From NCBI RefSeq assembly GCF_047654805.1, contig NZ_JASGIV010000001.1, positions 2,046,001-2,110,000 of the forward strand: a stretch of DNA of 64,000 nucleotides, in the 5' to 3' direction. Position numbers and translations under genes: made by a program. This document shows, in pieces, positions 17,892 to 25,683 of this stretch. The notes beneath the pieces were generated by a model. It ran no database searches and was not told the origin of the DNA. It worked only from the letters and a program-made list of their open reading frames with translations. Position 1 is the first letter of the stretch. The number at the start of each line of letters is the position of its first letter. This DNA comes from Pelomonas sp047654805 (GTDB lineage Bacteria; Pseudomonadota; Gammaproteobacteria; Burkholderiales; Burkholderiaceae_C).

Positions 17892-20618
17892 TCAGATGAG
17901 ACCGTGCTCCGCCGCTTGGCGTTGCATCCGTTCGACTTGGCGGCGTTGCTGACGGATCTCCTTGCGCTGATCCTCTGAAAGCCCGGGGGCGTAATTTTCC
18001 AGCTGCTCAAACTCGGCGAACGCACCGCCGAAATCGAGGCAAAAGGCGAGGACCACCGCATATTGGCTTCGCACGGAGACGAGGTAGTCGTGCATGTCGT
18101 GCTCGATCACCGTCGGGAGCAACTCCTGCTCGATGAGCGCGCGTGCACTGTCGTGGTCGCGCCGTCCGATGTGTTCATCAACAAGGTCCTGCCCCACCTT
18201 GACAAAGGAGGACAGCGCGTTGACCCGCTTGTAAAAGAAGATGGCGAAGGCTCGGGCTCGACCCGGATCCCGCCCGGTCTTCTCCCATCCCCTGGCTAGC
18301 AGGTCAAGCGAATCCGCCAAGTGCCTGATGTCGTAGGAACTGGTTTCCGTCGCCGTCACCCTGGCCTCGAATCGCGGGGCGTCCGTTCTGAGCAGCGGCA
18401 GGCGACCAAACTGCAGGAGCTCGCAGTACTGTTGGACCAGGGGCTCGATAATCTCAACCATCTCGTGGTGGCGCTCCAACTTGAAGAGCAGCAAGGCAAT
18501 GCTGTATTCCAGGATGCGCTGGTAGTCGGGTCTGGCCGGGGTCAGCTGCCGCAGTTGGTCGATGGCCTGGAGCGTTTCCGCGAGATCGCCATCCTCGGCT
18601 GCCTGCGCTGCCTGCTTGTTCAGGTAGACCAAGCTGGAACGCCGGCCGAGGTCATGCTCGGATAGCAGTCGCTTCATGTCGGCCAGATGGCGACGAGTAC
18701 TGTCGTCATCGTTCGACCTGGCGCTGGCGTAGGCCAGCGCATCCAATGCATCAAACCGGATTTGCGGTGCAACTTCCACATTGTCTGCAGCTCGTTGCAG
18801 CACATGCCAGACATCTTCGCCTGCGTTCAGCTCGTGGAACCATTCTTCCGTCGCGAGGTCGGTGAGGGCGTCCAGGTCGCGCAGCTCGACCAGGGTCCGG
18901 ACAAAGAGCGGGAATCGAGCCGTGTTCCGTTCCACTTCAAGCGAGTCCGCGAGCAGGTCGCGCAGCGCGCCCAGCGCTGCCTCGATTTGCTCCTCGGACA
19001 TCTCATCGAATCTCCGGCGACCGAGGACGCGGAGCGCGTCGTGGATCTGCAGGCGTTGACCGCTGAAAATCCGGACGATGCCCAGCGGCGCGAGCCGCCT
19101 CACAATCGCCGCGAACTTGGCTGGGGTGATAGCCACCGTTCCCCGAATCAACCTGAGCGCCTCCGGTTGATTCAGCGGTACGTCGCTGATGCTGAGGACC
19201 GCGACACAGTCGCGAGCTGCTTCCTCTTGCGCATCGAAGATGCCAGTGAGGATGATCTCCTGCTGGGTGGCCACCAGGTTGGTGCTTGCCTCGAGGGCGT
19301 CGCACAAGGCGCTGACGTCGCCGTCGTACTGGCTGACGCTCAGCTGAACCGCTGTCCGCACATACAGCGGCAACCCGCCGGTCACGCGCAACAACCTGGC
19401 CAGGTTCTTTGCCGACGCCCTGGCGCCTTGCTCGTGCACCTCGGCCGCCGCCTGGTCGAGCCCCCATCCCTGCAGAAGCTCCTGCTTCAATCCCGTCTGG
19501 GCTTCAAGCTCGCCAATGGAGGCCGTCGGATGAGCAAGCAGGACGATGCGCAGATGCCTCGTCGCGTCGATCAGCATTCGGAGGTCGGCGACCGGAACTC
19601 GGTGTGCGTTGTCGAGCACCACCAGCGCCTGCGCCCCCGTGTCTTCAAGAAACGCGTCCAGTGCGCGCAAGCCGTCGAGGCCACTGGGCGCAGGCAACAA
19701 CACCCGTCTCAACCCCTCAGCCGATGACGCCGCCCAACGCGCGGCGAGTTCCCTCGTCAGCTGAGCTGCGATCGACCGAGCGGGCACGTCGCCCACATCG
19801 TAGTAGGCCGTCTCGTTGGGGCTGTGTGTCGCCGCCTGTGCCGCCCAGGCGGTTTTTCCCGCGCCAGAGAACCCGGTCACGATGCGGACCCGCACGTCAC
19901 TGATCAGCTCCGGTTCGTCCGCGATCGGGCGGTACACGGCAGGCGGCTCTGGAAACTGCTGCAGCTGCAGCACCAACTGCTCGAACAAGGTCGACAGCGT
20001 CGAAACCTCGAACGCATGGGCAGCGACTTCGCCCGCACTTGCTGCTTGAAGGAGTCCGGCCAGCTTCCAAACCAAGGTCTGTGGCGAGACAGTCAGCATG
20101 GGAAGCCGCTCGGCCCTCTCGACACACCAGGCGGCGGCAGCACTGATGTCTGTCCATGCCGGTGGCATGCTCGGTGGCCGAGTGCCCTTGGCATCTGGCC
20201 AGACGAACGTGACGTCGGGGGCCAGCGTGCCGTTGCTGATGCGTGACTCGAGATCGGGCCCCGGAGCTGAACTGGAAACGATGGCGAATACCGCGGCGCC
20301 TTTACGCTTGCCGAGTCGATGCTCCTCCCGGATCGCGTCGAAGCGCTGCAGCGCGCCCTCGACGATGCTGAACGTCAGCGCAGCGGTGCGGTCCTTGACC
20401 TGCAAGTAGCAATGCGTTCCATCGCGCAGCTCGAGCTCGACGTCCTCGTCGCGCTCCACCGTCACACGAGCGACGCCGCTTTCCCCCGCTAGCAGCAAGC
20501 AGGCTACCGCGTAGAGATGCTGATACAAGAATCCTCGATGAACCGCCTCGATGCGGGCGAGCTGCCGGGGGTCAAGCACTTCGACAACCGTGCTCTCAGC
20601 AACCATCGCAGGCACCAT
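17892..20618 (-). CDS. Cap4-type nuclease fused to a STAND (NB-ARC) ATPase with helical repeats
   Basis: This 908-residue protein has three parts. Residues about 25-150 look like a DUF4297/Cap4 PD-(D/E)xK nuclease: RGFLYQHLYAVACLLL, E55, D57/D59 and the QVK motif at 73-75. Residues about 230-480 form a STAND NTPase with P-loop GFSGAGKT (near 250), Walker B LVVLDNAHR and the NB-ARC GLPL box. The rest is TPR-like helices. Such fusions are typical of Avs-type antiphage sensors, in which phage protein binding to the repeats triggers oligomerisation and DNA cutting. It is much shorter than known Avs proteins, so the sensor half is reduced or different. Start choice is uncertain (ATG 20618 or 20606). 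Confidence 0.8.
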   Translation of the reverse strand: MVPAMVAESTVVEVLDPRQLARIEAVHRGFLYQHLYAVACLLLAGESGVARVTVERDEDVELELRDGTHCYLQVKDRTAALTFSIVEGALQRFDAIREEHRLGKRKGAAVFAIVSSSAPGPDLESRISNGTLAPDVTFVWPDAKGTRPPSMPPAWTDISAAAAWCVERAERLPMLTVSPQTLVWKLAGLLQAASAGEVAAHAFEVSTLSTLFEQLVLQLQQFPEPPAVYRPIADEPELISDVRVRIVTGFSGAGKTAWAAQAATHSPNETAYYDVGDVPARSIAAQLTRELAARWAASSAEGLRRVLLPAPSGLDGLRALDAFLEDTGAQALVVLDNAHRVPVADLRMLIDATRHLRIVLLAHPTASIGELEAQTGLKQELLQGWGLDQAAAEVHEQGARASAKNLARLLRVTGGLPLYVRTAVQLSVSQYDGDVSALCDALEASTNLVATQQEIILTGIFDAQEEAARDCVAVLSISDVPLNQPEALRLIRGTVAITPAKFAAIVRRLAPLGIVRIFSGQRLQIHDALRVLGRRRFDEMSEEQIEAALGALRDLLADSLEVERNTARFPLFVRTLVELRDLDALTDLATEEWFHELNAGEDVWHVLQRAADNVEVAPQIRFDALDALAYASARSNDDDSTRRHLADMKRLLSEHDLGRRSSLVYLNKQAAQAAEDGDLAETLQAIDQLRQLTPARPDYQRILEYSIALLLFKLERHHEMVEIIEPLVQQYCELLQFGRLPLLRTDAPRFEARVTATETSSYDIRHLADSLDLLARGWEKTGRDPGRARAFAIFFYKRVNALSSFVKVGQDLVDEHIGRRDHDSARALIEQELLPTVIEHDMHDYLVSVRSQYAVVLAFCLDFGGAFAEFEQLENYAPGLSEDQRKEIRQQRRQVERMQRQAAEHGLI

Positions 20619-20621
20619 CAA

Positions 20622-20983
20622 GGGTTGAGGCTATGCAGGCTAGCTGCCGGCACTTAGCGCTTATCCCCGAGCGGCCGCCGGTACAGGCTGCCCCGGTCTC
20701 CCTTGCCGCGTCACCCTGTCGACGCTCCTGTCGAATGTCGTGCTTCATTCTTCTCCCCGCGCCCTGCACCAAGCGCGCAGGCTACGATTTTCCTGGTGTT
20801 TTGGAGATGGCTTTCACAGCCTCGCGGTTGACGGCCGCGCCCTTCAGCAACTCCTGTGCATCAATGATATTTGACACGGCGACATGGGGTTAGCTTAGGC
20901 AGCTTGGGCGATGGCTCGGTCATACCTCACGCTTCACCCCGCGGGCCAGGCCGGCAGCAAGCTTGAGGTAGCCGACCTGGTTT
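20622..20983. other. Intergenic region, no gene seen
   Basis: About 360 bases between the STAND gene and the SDR gene. I see no credible gene. It must contain the STAND promoter at its left side; part of it (20870-20890) is locally AT-richer. Confidence 0.5.
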
Positions 20984-21005
20984 CCGCCCCTCCATTGAGG
21001 GGCGG
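20984..21005 (-). terminator. Strong hairpin after the SDR gene
   Basis: CCGCCCCTC pairs perfectly with GAGGGGCGG around a CATT loop, nine bases after the SDR stop. There is no T-run, so it may act as an mRNA 3'-end stabiliser or a weak terminator. Confidence 0.5.
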
Positions 21006-21014
21006 TGCTGAGCA

Positions 21015-21779
21015 TCAGGCCGTGAAACCGCCGTCGACGACGATGTGGGCGCCGGTCACGAACGACGCTTCAGGGCTGGCCAGGTAAGCGACCATGCCGG
21101 CGATGTCCTGGCCCTTGCCATAGCGCTGCACGGCGATGCCGGGACGAACGATGTCGGCGACCGGGCCATCAGCCGGGTTCATGTCGGTGTCGGTGGGGCC
21201 GGGCAGCACGTTGTTCACCGTGATGCCGCGCGGGCCCAGGTCACGCACGAGGCCGCGGGTGAAGCCAGCCACGGCGCCCTTCGTCAGCGTGTAGACCGAC
21301 GCCGTCGGGAACGCCGCGTACTCGGTCATCGTGCTGCCGATGTTGATGATGCGGCCGCCGTCCTTCATGTGGCGAAGCGACTCCTGGGTGGCGACGAACA
21401 CGCCCTTGACGTTGACGGCCAGCACGCGCTCGAAGTCTTCGATCTTCACGTCCTGGATCGCGCCACCGATGCTCATGCCGGCGTTGTTGACGAGGATGTC
21501 GACGCCGCCGAACTTGGCAACCGTGTCGGCCACGGCCTGCGCGACGGCGGCGGTGTCGCCGGCATCGGCCTTCAGGGCGATGGCAGTGCCGCCGAACGCA
21601 GCGATCTCAGAGACGACGGCATCGGCCTTGGCCGGCGAGCTGGCGAAGGTGATGGCGACCTTGGCGCCGTCGCGGGCCAGGCGCAAGGCGATGGCCGCGC
21701 CGATGCCGCGCGAGGCGCCGGTGACGATCGCGACCTTGCCGGTCAGGGGGCCAGAGGCGGAGGTGGTCGGGGTAGACAT
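21015..21779 (-). CDS. SDR-family NAD(P)-dependent oxidoreductase
   Basis: This 254-residue classical short-chain dehydrogenase has the cofactor motif TGASRGIG near residue 20, the structural NNAG motif, and a catalytic Ser (IINIGS) followed by Y-x3-K (YTLTKGA). The Arg after TGAS and the SSPAK stretch suggest NADPH preference. The substrate cannot be told from sequence. The start at 21779 (MSTPTTSASGP) is supported by AAGGAA just upstream. It lies on the same strand as the hydrolase gene upstream, with a gap of about 128 bp, so co-regulation is possible. Confidence 0.92.
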   Translation of the reverse strand: MSTPTTSASGPLTGKVAIVTGASRGIGAAIALRLARDGAKVAITFASSPAKADAVVSEIAAFGGTAIALKADAGDTAAVAQAVADTVAKFGGVDILVNNAGMSIGGAIQDVKIEDFERVLAVNVKGVFVATQESLRHMKDGGRIINIGSTMTEYAAFPTASVYTLTKGAVAGFTRGLVRDLGPRGITVNNVLPGPTDTDMNPADGPVADIVRPGIAVQRYGKGQDIAGMVAYLASPEASFVTGAHIVVDGGFTA

Positions 21780-21907
21780 GATGGGTTCCTTGGAAGTGGG
21801 TGGGTGTACGGCGCTAATGTGTCTGCCGCCACCCTTGTTCGGTAGTCCGCGACCGTTTGAATGAGCTTCAAGCAAACGGTCGAAATCGCCGTGCGCAGCG
21901 CGCCTGG

Positions 21908-22960
21908 CTACTTGAAGAACTTGCGCAGCGCCTCGGCCACGAAGGCCGGCTGCTCCTCCGCCATGAAGTGCCCGCTGTTCTCGACCTTCACCAGTTGGAA
22001 GTCATTGACCTTGGGCGTGACCGAGGCCTGCAGCCAGTAGTAGCCCGTCGAGCCCAGGCCGAGGACCGGCATCGCCAGCTTCGGGTAGGTCTTCACGTCG
22101 ATGACGTCCTGCATGAAGGTCTGGTACCAGCCATTGCCGGCCCGCATGGCATCGGGGCTGGCGTAGGCCGCGGCATAGACGGCGCGGTCGCTCGCGGGGA
22201 TCGATGCGGGATCGAGCGAGAGGTAGTTCAGCATCCAGTCCTGATAGATGTTGAACCGGCCGGCCAGCAGTTTCTCGGGCAGGCCCTTGACCTGGTTGAA
22301 CGCGAACCACCAGGCATAGGGCGGATGCGCCTCGTCGACCTTTTCGCCGAACTTGTCGATCCCGGGCAGCATCGTCAGCTGGCTGAAGAAGTCGTCCGGG
22401 TGCGGCACATCCAGCAGGGCGAGCTTCGTGGTCGCCTCGGGGTAGTTGGCGGCGTAGCTGAAGGCCACCATTGCACCGATGTCATGGCCAGCCATGTGCA
22501 CCTTGTCGTAGCCCAGCTTCTGCACGAGCTCGCGGATGTCCTTGGCCATGTTCTTCTTGTCGTAGCCGGCCGGCGGCTTGGACGAGCCACCCATGCCGCG
22601 CAAGTCGACGGCGATCACGCGATAGGACTTAGCCAGCGTCGGCATGATCTTGTGGAACTGCCACCAGGTCTGCGGCCAGCCCGGCAGCAGCACGAGCGGC
22701 GCGCCCTCGCCGCCGATGACGTAGTGCAGGCGCGTGCCGTTGACATCCGCGTAGCCGTTCTCGAAGCCGGGCAGGCTCTTCACGAGCACCGCGTCGGAGC
22801 GCGCCGCAACGGGTTTGGGGGTCTGGGCCTCCGCGGTGGAGATGGCACCGGCGGCCATCATGGCCGTCATGGAGATCGCCAGGAACAGGCGCATCGCCGT
22901 CTTGACGGTGCGCGAGCGGGCTTGGTCTTTGGGTGCGAGAAAGTCGGTCTGCGAGTTCAT
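21908..22960 (-). CDS. Exported alpha/beta hydrolase, epoxide-hydrolase/dehalogenase-like
   Basis: This 350-residue protein has a signal peptide (hydrophobic LFLAISMTAMMAAGAI, likely cleavage after AEA near residue 45). The oxyanion loop is LPGWPQTWW. The nucleophile elbow is GHDIGA, so the nucleophile is Asp, as in epoxide hydrolases and haloalkane dehalogenases. The catalytic His is in NSGHFMAEE. Action would be periplasmic or extracellular. The start MNSQTDF is preferred because GAGAGGA lies upstream. A related but longer epoxide hydrolase is found at 60.6 kb. Confidence 0.88.
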   Translation of the reverse strand: MNSQTDFLAPKDQARSRTVKTAMRLFLAISMTAMMAAGAISTAEAQTPKPVAARSDAVLVKSLPGFENGYADVNGTRLHYVIGGEGAPLVLLPGWPQTWWQFHKIMPTLAKSYRVIAVDLRGMGGSSKPPAGYDKKNMAKDIRELVQKLGYDKVHMAGHDIGAMVAFSYAANYPEATTKLALLDVPHPDDFFSQLTMLPGIDKFGEKVDEAHPPYAWWFAFNQVKGLPEKLLAGRFNIYQDWMLNYLSLDPASIPASDRAVYAAAYASPDAMRAGNGWYQTFMQDVIDVKTYPKLAMPVLGLGSTGYYWLQASVTPKVNDFQLVKVENSGHFMAEEQPAFVAEALRKFFK

Positions 22961-23129
22961 GAGCGGTCCTCTCATCTCGATCCAAGGCCCCGCCGACATG
23001 GCGTTGCTGTTGGATCAGTGATTGAAAGGATCGTGCTGAGGCCTACCGCGCAAGAGCCTATTGGGAGCGGTCAGGACCTACCCATATTGAGGCAGTCAGC
23101 CTTAGCCCCCGGCTGCTGCCAGCGAGCCC

Positions 23130-23258
23130 TTATTCGTCAGCGCCAAAACTCTCCAGCCAACGAATCGCCCGGTCCAAGTAGGGGCGGCAGAAGAACACCA
23201 CCATCATGAAGATCGCGAATGACACAAGGGCAAGATAGACGACTGGAAAACTGAGCAT
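23130..23258 (-). CDS. 42-residue single-pass membrane peptide
   Basis: A short reading frame starts at 23258 with a perfect GGGAGGTGG ribosome-binding site 4-5 bases before the ATG. The product begins MLSFPVVYLALVSFAIFMMV, continues hydrophobic to about residue 24, then has a charged amphipathic tail (RPYLDRAIRWLESFGADE). This is the layout of a small inner-membrane protein with a cytosolic tail. I do not recognise a family. The strong ribosome-binding site and ordered composition argue that it is real, although it is below usual gene-calling length. Confidence 0.6.
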   Translation of the reverse strand: MLSFPVVYLALVSFAIFMMVVFFCRPYLDRAIRWLESFGADE

Positions 23259-23364
23259 GGTCCACCTCCCGATGCTGCCGGGTCACATGGGAGATCCAGC
23301 ATAGCTTGCGCGCGCGCTGTCGCGCCGCCATGTGTAGCGATGCACCGCGGCTCGCTTGCTGACG

Positions 23365-24432
23365 CTATGCGGATTGCTCCGACTGATCGTCACGCTCCAC
23401 GATGGACTGCAGCATCCGCACCTGCAGGAAGTCGTCCGGCGCCCTCTCGATCAGCTCGCCCGTCGCATCGGGCCGGAACTGAGCCACTCGAGGGTGATCG
23501 AAGACTTCGTCGGGCAACGGGTGGTCGGCAAAGGGGTTGTGAAGGACGACCAGGCCATCGAGCAGGTGCTCGGAGTAGTCGCGCTTGAGCCGCTGCAGCA
23601 CCTTCGGATAGATCGTGCCTGCCTGAGGATGGATCGTCGTGTAGAGGGTCGCCGCGTTGGGGTTGTCCGCGACCGCACGCACCTTTCCCCAGGTGGCCAA
23701 GGCACTGTAGACCACCGCCGAAACTTCGCGGTAGGTGTCGTCGCAGAACAGGCCGACATCGATGTTGACGTTCTCGTTCTTGGGCGCCGAGGTGACGTTG
23801 TAGCTGACGACCTCGGAAGCATCACGAGCGGTCGCTTCCTCGTCGTGGTACAGCCCATAGAACGCGGCAACGACCGGCCGCAGTCCAGCGAAGTGCGCGA
23901 GTGGGCGGTCAAATGCCCCGATGCCGACAACGAAGGGTTTCCCGGCGACGTGCGGAAGCGTGGCGTAGTGCTCCTTGTACCGCTTCAACTTGTAGGAAAA
24001 GCTATTGCAGATGCGCAGCGCCGCTTCGACGTTGAACTGGTTCAGATCCTCCGGAATGTCGTCCTTCGTCCATCCATAGGCTGGCTTGCCACCTGCAGCC
24101 GGCGCTGCGACGGTGGCCTCCAGGTTGAACGGGCGAGGACCACCGATCACGAAGTCGGGCGCGTGGTGAGAGAAGTCGACGGGCAGCGACAGTTCTTTGA
24201 GCGACGCATGCAGGTACAGCTCCCACAGGCAGGACTCGAAGCTCAGCTGAAACTCCTTGACGAACTTGCCGTCGCGATCCTCGAAGCCTTGGGCCCAGCG
24301 CGCGAACACGTCGCGCTCAGGCGCGTAGTCCCCCTCAAGGATCATCTTGAACAAAGGATGCCAACGGGCCTCCGGGATGACAGGGGTGAACAGGTTCATC
24401 TGTTGATGGCTGCGATCAGCTTGGGTCTTCAA
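23365..24432 (-). CDS. Conserved-looking protein with nuclease-like motif
   Basis: This 355-residue protein (345 if it starts at MNLFTP, 24399) has no family I can name firmly. It begins NLFTPVIPEARWHPLFKMIL and contains APDFVIGGPRPFNLEATVA near residue 95. The latter is an Asp followed by Glu-x-Thr on successive strands, resembling the core of PD-(D/E)xK nucleases but with Thr in place of Lys. The rest is mixed alpha/beta and well conserved in style. It lies in the accessory island beside a candidate structured RNA. A role as a restriction-like or orphan defence nuclease is only a suggestion. Confidence 0.6.
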   Translation of the reverse strand: MKTQADRSHQQMNLFTPVIPEARWHPLFKMILEGDYAPERDVFARWAQGFEDRDGKFVKEFQLSFESCLWELYLHASLKELSLPVDFSHHAPDFVIGGPRPFNLEATVAAPAAGGKPAYGWTKDDIPEDLNQFNVEAALRICNSFSYKLKRYKEHYATLPHVAGKPFVVGIGAFDRPLAHFAGLRPVVAAFYGLYHDEEATARDASEVVSYNVTSAPKNENVNIDVGLFCDDTYREVSAVVYSALATWGKVRAVADNPNAATLYTTIHPQAGTIYPKVLQRLKRDYSEHLLDGLVVLHNPFADHPLPDEVFDHPRVAQFRPDATGELIERAPDDFLQVRMLQSIVERDDQSEQSA

Positions 24433-24474
24433 AGCGCATGCCTCGGCAGGCGATGCCGGGGCGACTGCTATAGT

Positions 24475-24590
24475 GAATTTTGAGGTGTGGCTCGGCCACG
24501 CCTCCCTGCTTTTCCTCCCTGAGCAGGAGCCTGATCGTGATGACAGCGATAAGGCTTTCCCGCCCCGGCTGTGTCCGGGGCTTCTTTTTG
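24475..24590 (+). ncRNA. Candidate structured small RNA with intrinsic terminator
   Basis: The gap between two minus-strand genes holds three successive hairpins on the plus strand. A 10-bp stem (24482-24491 with 24495-24504, one G-U pair) has a TCG loop. CCTGCT/AGCAGG (24505-24510 with 24522-24527) follows. The last is GCCCCGG-CTGTGT-CCGGGGC (24562-24581) with TTCTTTTT. TATAGT at 24469 could be a -10 box. No protein frame fits, and no plus-strand gene upstream needs this terminator. The RNA would end inside the kfrA 3' end. Family unknown. Confidence 0.4.
24562..24590 (+). terminator. Intrinsic terminator on the plus strand
   Basis: A perfect 7-bp GC stem with a 6-base loop is followed directly by TTCTTTTT. 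The T-run is only on the plus-strand side, so it does not serve kfrA, which reads the other way. Confidence 0.75.
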
Positions 24591-24594
24591 CGCG

Positions 24595-25575
24595 TCAGGC
24601 GGCGGCCTTCTTCTTCCTGGAGCGGCTTGGCACCGCAGGCTCTTTGCGCTTCTCGTCGACGGCGACCAACTTGGCCACGATCTGCTCGGCCAGAACTTCG
24701 GACGCCGTCGAGCGCGACAGCAGTTGGTTGGCCTCGGACAAGGCGGCTTCGAGCGCGCGCGCCCGGGTTTCGAGTCGCCCCGTGACGGCCAGCAGTTCCT
24801 CCTCACGCCGGCTCGACTCAAGCCGGTGCTGAGTTAAGCGGTCTTCCACGGCGGTCAGCTGGCCCATAGCGGTAACTTCGGCCTTGAGTGCAGCCTCGAA
24901 GCGCTTGGCGACCGACTCTGTTGCTTTCTCTGCCTTCGTCCGGAGGACGCGCTCGCGGTCAATTTCCAGAGCGGCGCGACGCTCGGCGCCCGCGGCGCGC
25001 TCGTCGGCCAGCGCGATCGCCTTGTCAGCGCGCGCGCGTTCCTCGGCAGCAGCCTGCTGGGCGGCCAGCACCTCGGTCTGCAAAGCGTCGCAGCGCTCGC
25101 TCGCAGCACTGGCCTTGGCGGCGGTGCTGGCGTGGTGGATGCGCTCGCTCTCAAGTGCCGCCTGCAGTTCGTCGAGTTGGGCCTGCAGGTGGTTGGCCCG
25201 GGTGTTGGCGGAGAACGCCGCCGCTTCCGCGATGGCCGCCCTCTCCTTCTCCGCCTCAACATTGGCCACAGCGGCGGCCAAGCCATCCCTCACGCGTTCG
25301 TCGACGTCGCGCCTGGCATCGGCCTGGGCGACCTCCCAGAAGTGCTGGGCCGCCTGGAGAACGGGGTCGGGTATTGCCGCCGGCGCCGAGAAGGCGCCGG
25401 GGTCCTTGATGCGGGCGCCAAGGTGTTTGAACCAGGTCTCCAGCATCGGGCTGATGGTGTTCGGCGAGCCACGACCCAGCGCCTGGCGCACCCGTTCGAT
25501 CGTCGGCCGGGCCCCTTCCAGCAGCAGCGCGTCGCAGGCCTTGAAAACGTCGCTTTCCGTGATTCCGCGTGCCAT
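24595..25575 (-). CDS. kfrA: KfrA-like DNA-binding coiled-coil protein
   Basis: This 326-residue protein has the KfrA N-terminal DNA-binding domain (residues 1-90: ITESDVFKACDALLLEGARP ... GRGSPNTISPML). A very long Ala/Glu-rich coiled coil (about 100-305) and a basic tail (SRSRKKKAAA) follow. On plasmids KfrA binds its own operator and helps partition; chromosomal copies are common in genomic islands next to integrases. Here it is divergent from a tyrosine recombinase, with a large palindrome between them. Confidence 0.88.
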   Translation of the reverse strand: MARGITESDVFKACDALLLEGARPTIERVRQALGRGSPNTISPMLETWFKHLGARIKDPGAFSAPAAIPDPVLQAAQHFWEVAQADARRDVDERVRDGLAAAVANVEAEKERAAIAEAAAFSANTRANHLQAQLDELQAALESERIHHASTAAKASAASERCDALQTEVLAAQQAAAEERARADKAIALADERAAGAERRAALEIDRERVLRTKAEKATESVAKRFEAALKAEVTAMGQLTAVEDRLTQHRLESSRREEELLAVTGRLETRARALEAALSEANQLLSRSTASEVLAEQIVAKLVAVDEKRKEPAVPSRSRKKKAAA

Positions 25576-25616
25576 GGGGCGCTCTCCTTGATCGGTGATC
25601 GAGGTTCTGGTTGAAT

Positions 25617-25647
25617 TACTCGCGATAAGGGAAGATTATCGAGAGTA
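25617..25647. promoter_or_regulatory. Large palindrome between kfrA and the recombinase gene
   Basis: TACTC-G-CGATAA and TTATCG-A-GAGTA form an 11-of-12 inverted repeat around GGGAAGA. A further TGTAA-TACATC-TTACA repeat lies at 25660-25675. The AT-rich block is the shared promoter region, and KfrA is the obvious candidate to bind it. Confidence 0.6.
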
Positions 25648-25683
25648 GTTCTGAAACTGTGTAATACATCTTACATAGCACAT

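Noticed and set aside
20633..20893. 86-codon frame in the gap right of the STAND gene
   Set aside because: No ribosome-binding site, cysteine-rich random composition and no domain.
21045..23209. Long plus-strand frames opposite the SDR and hydrolase genes
   Set aside because: Both are antisense to well-supported genes with intact catalytic motifs.
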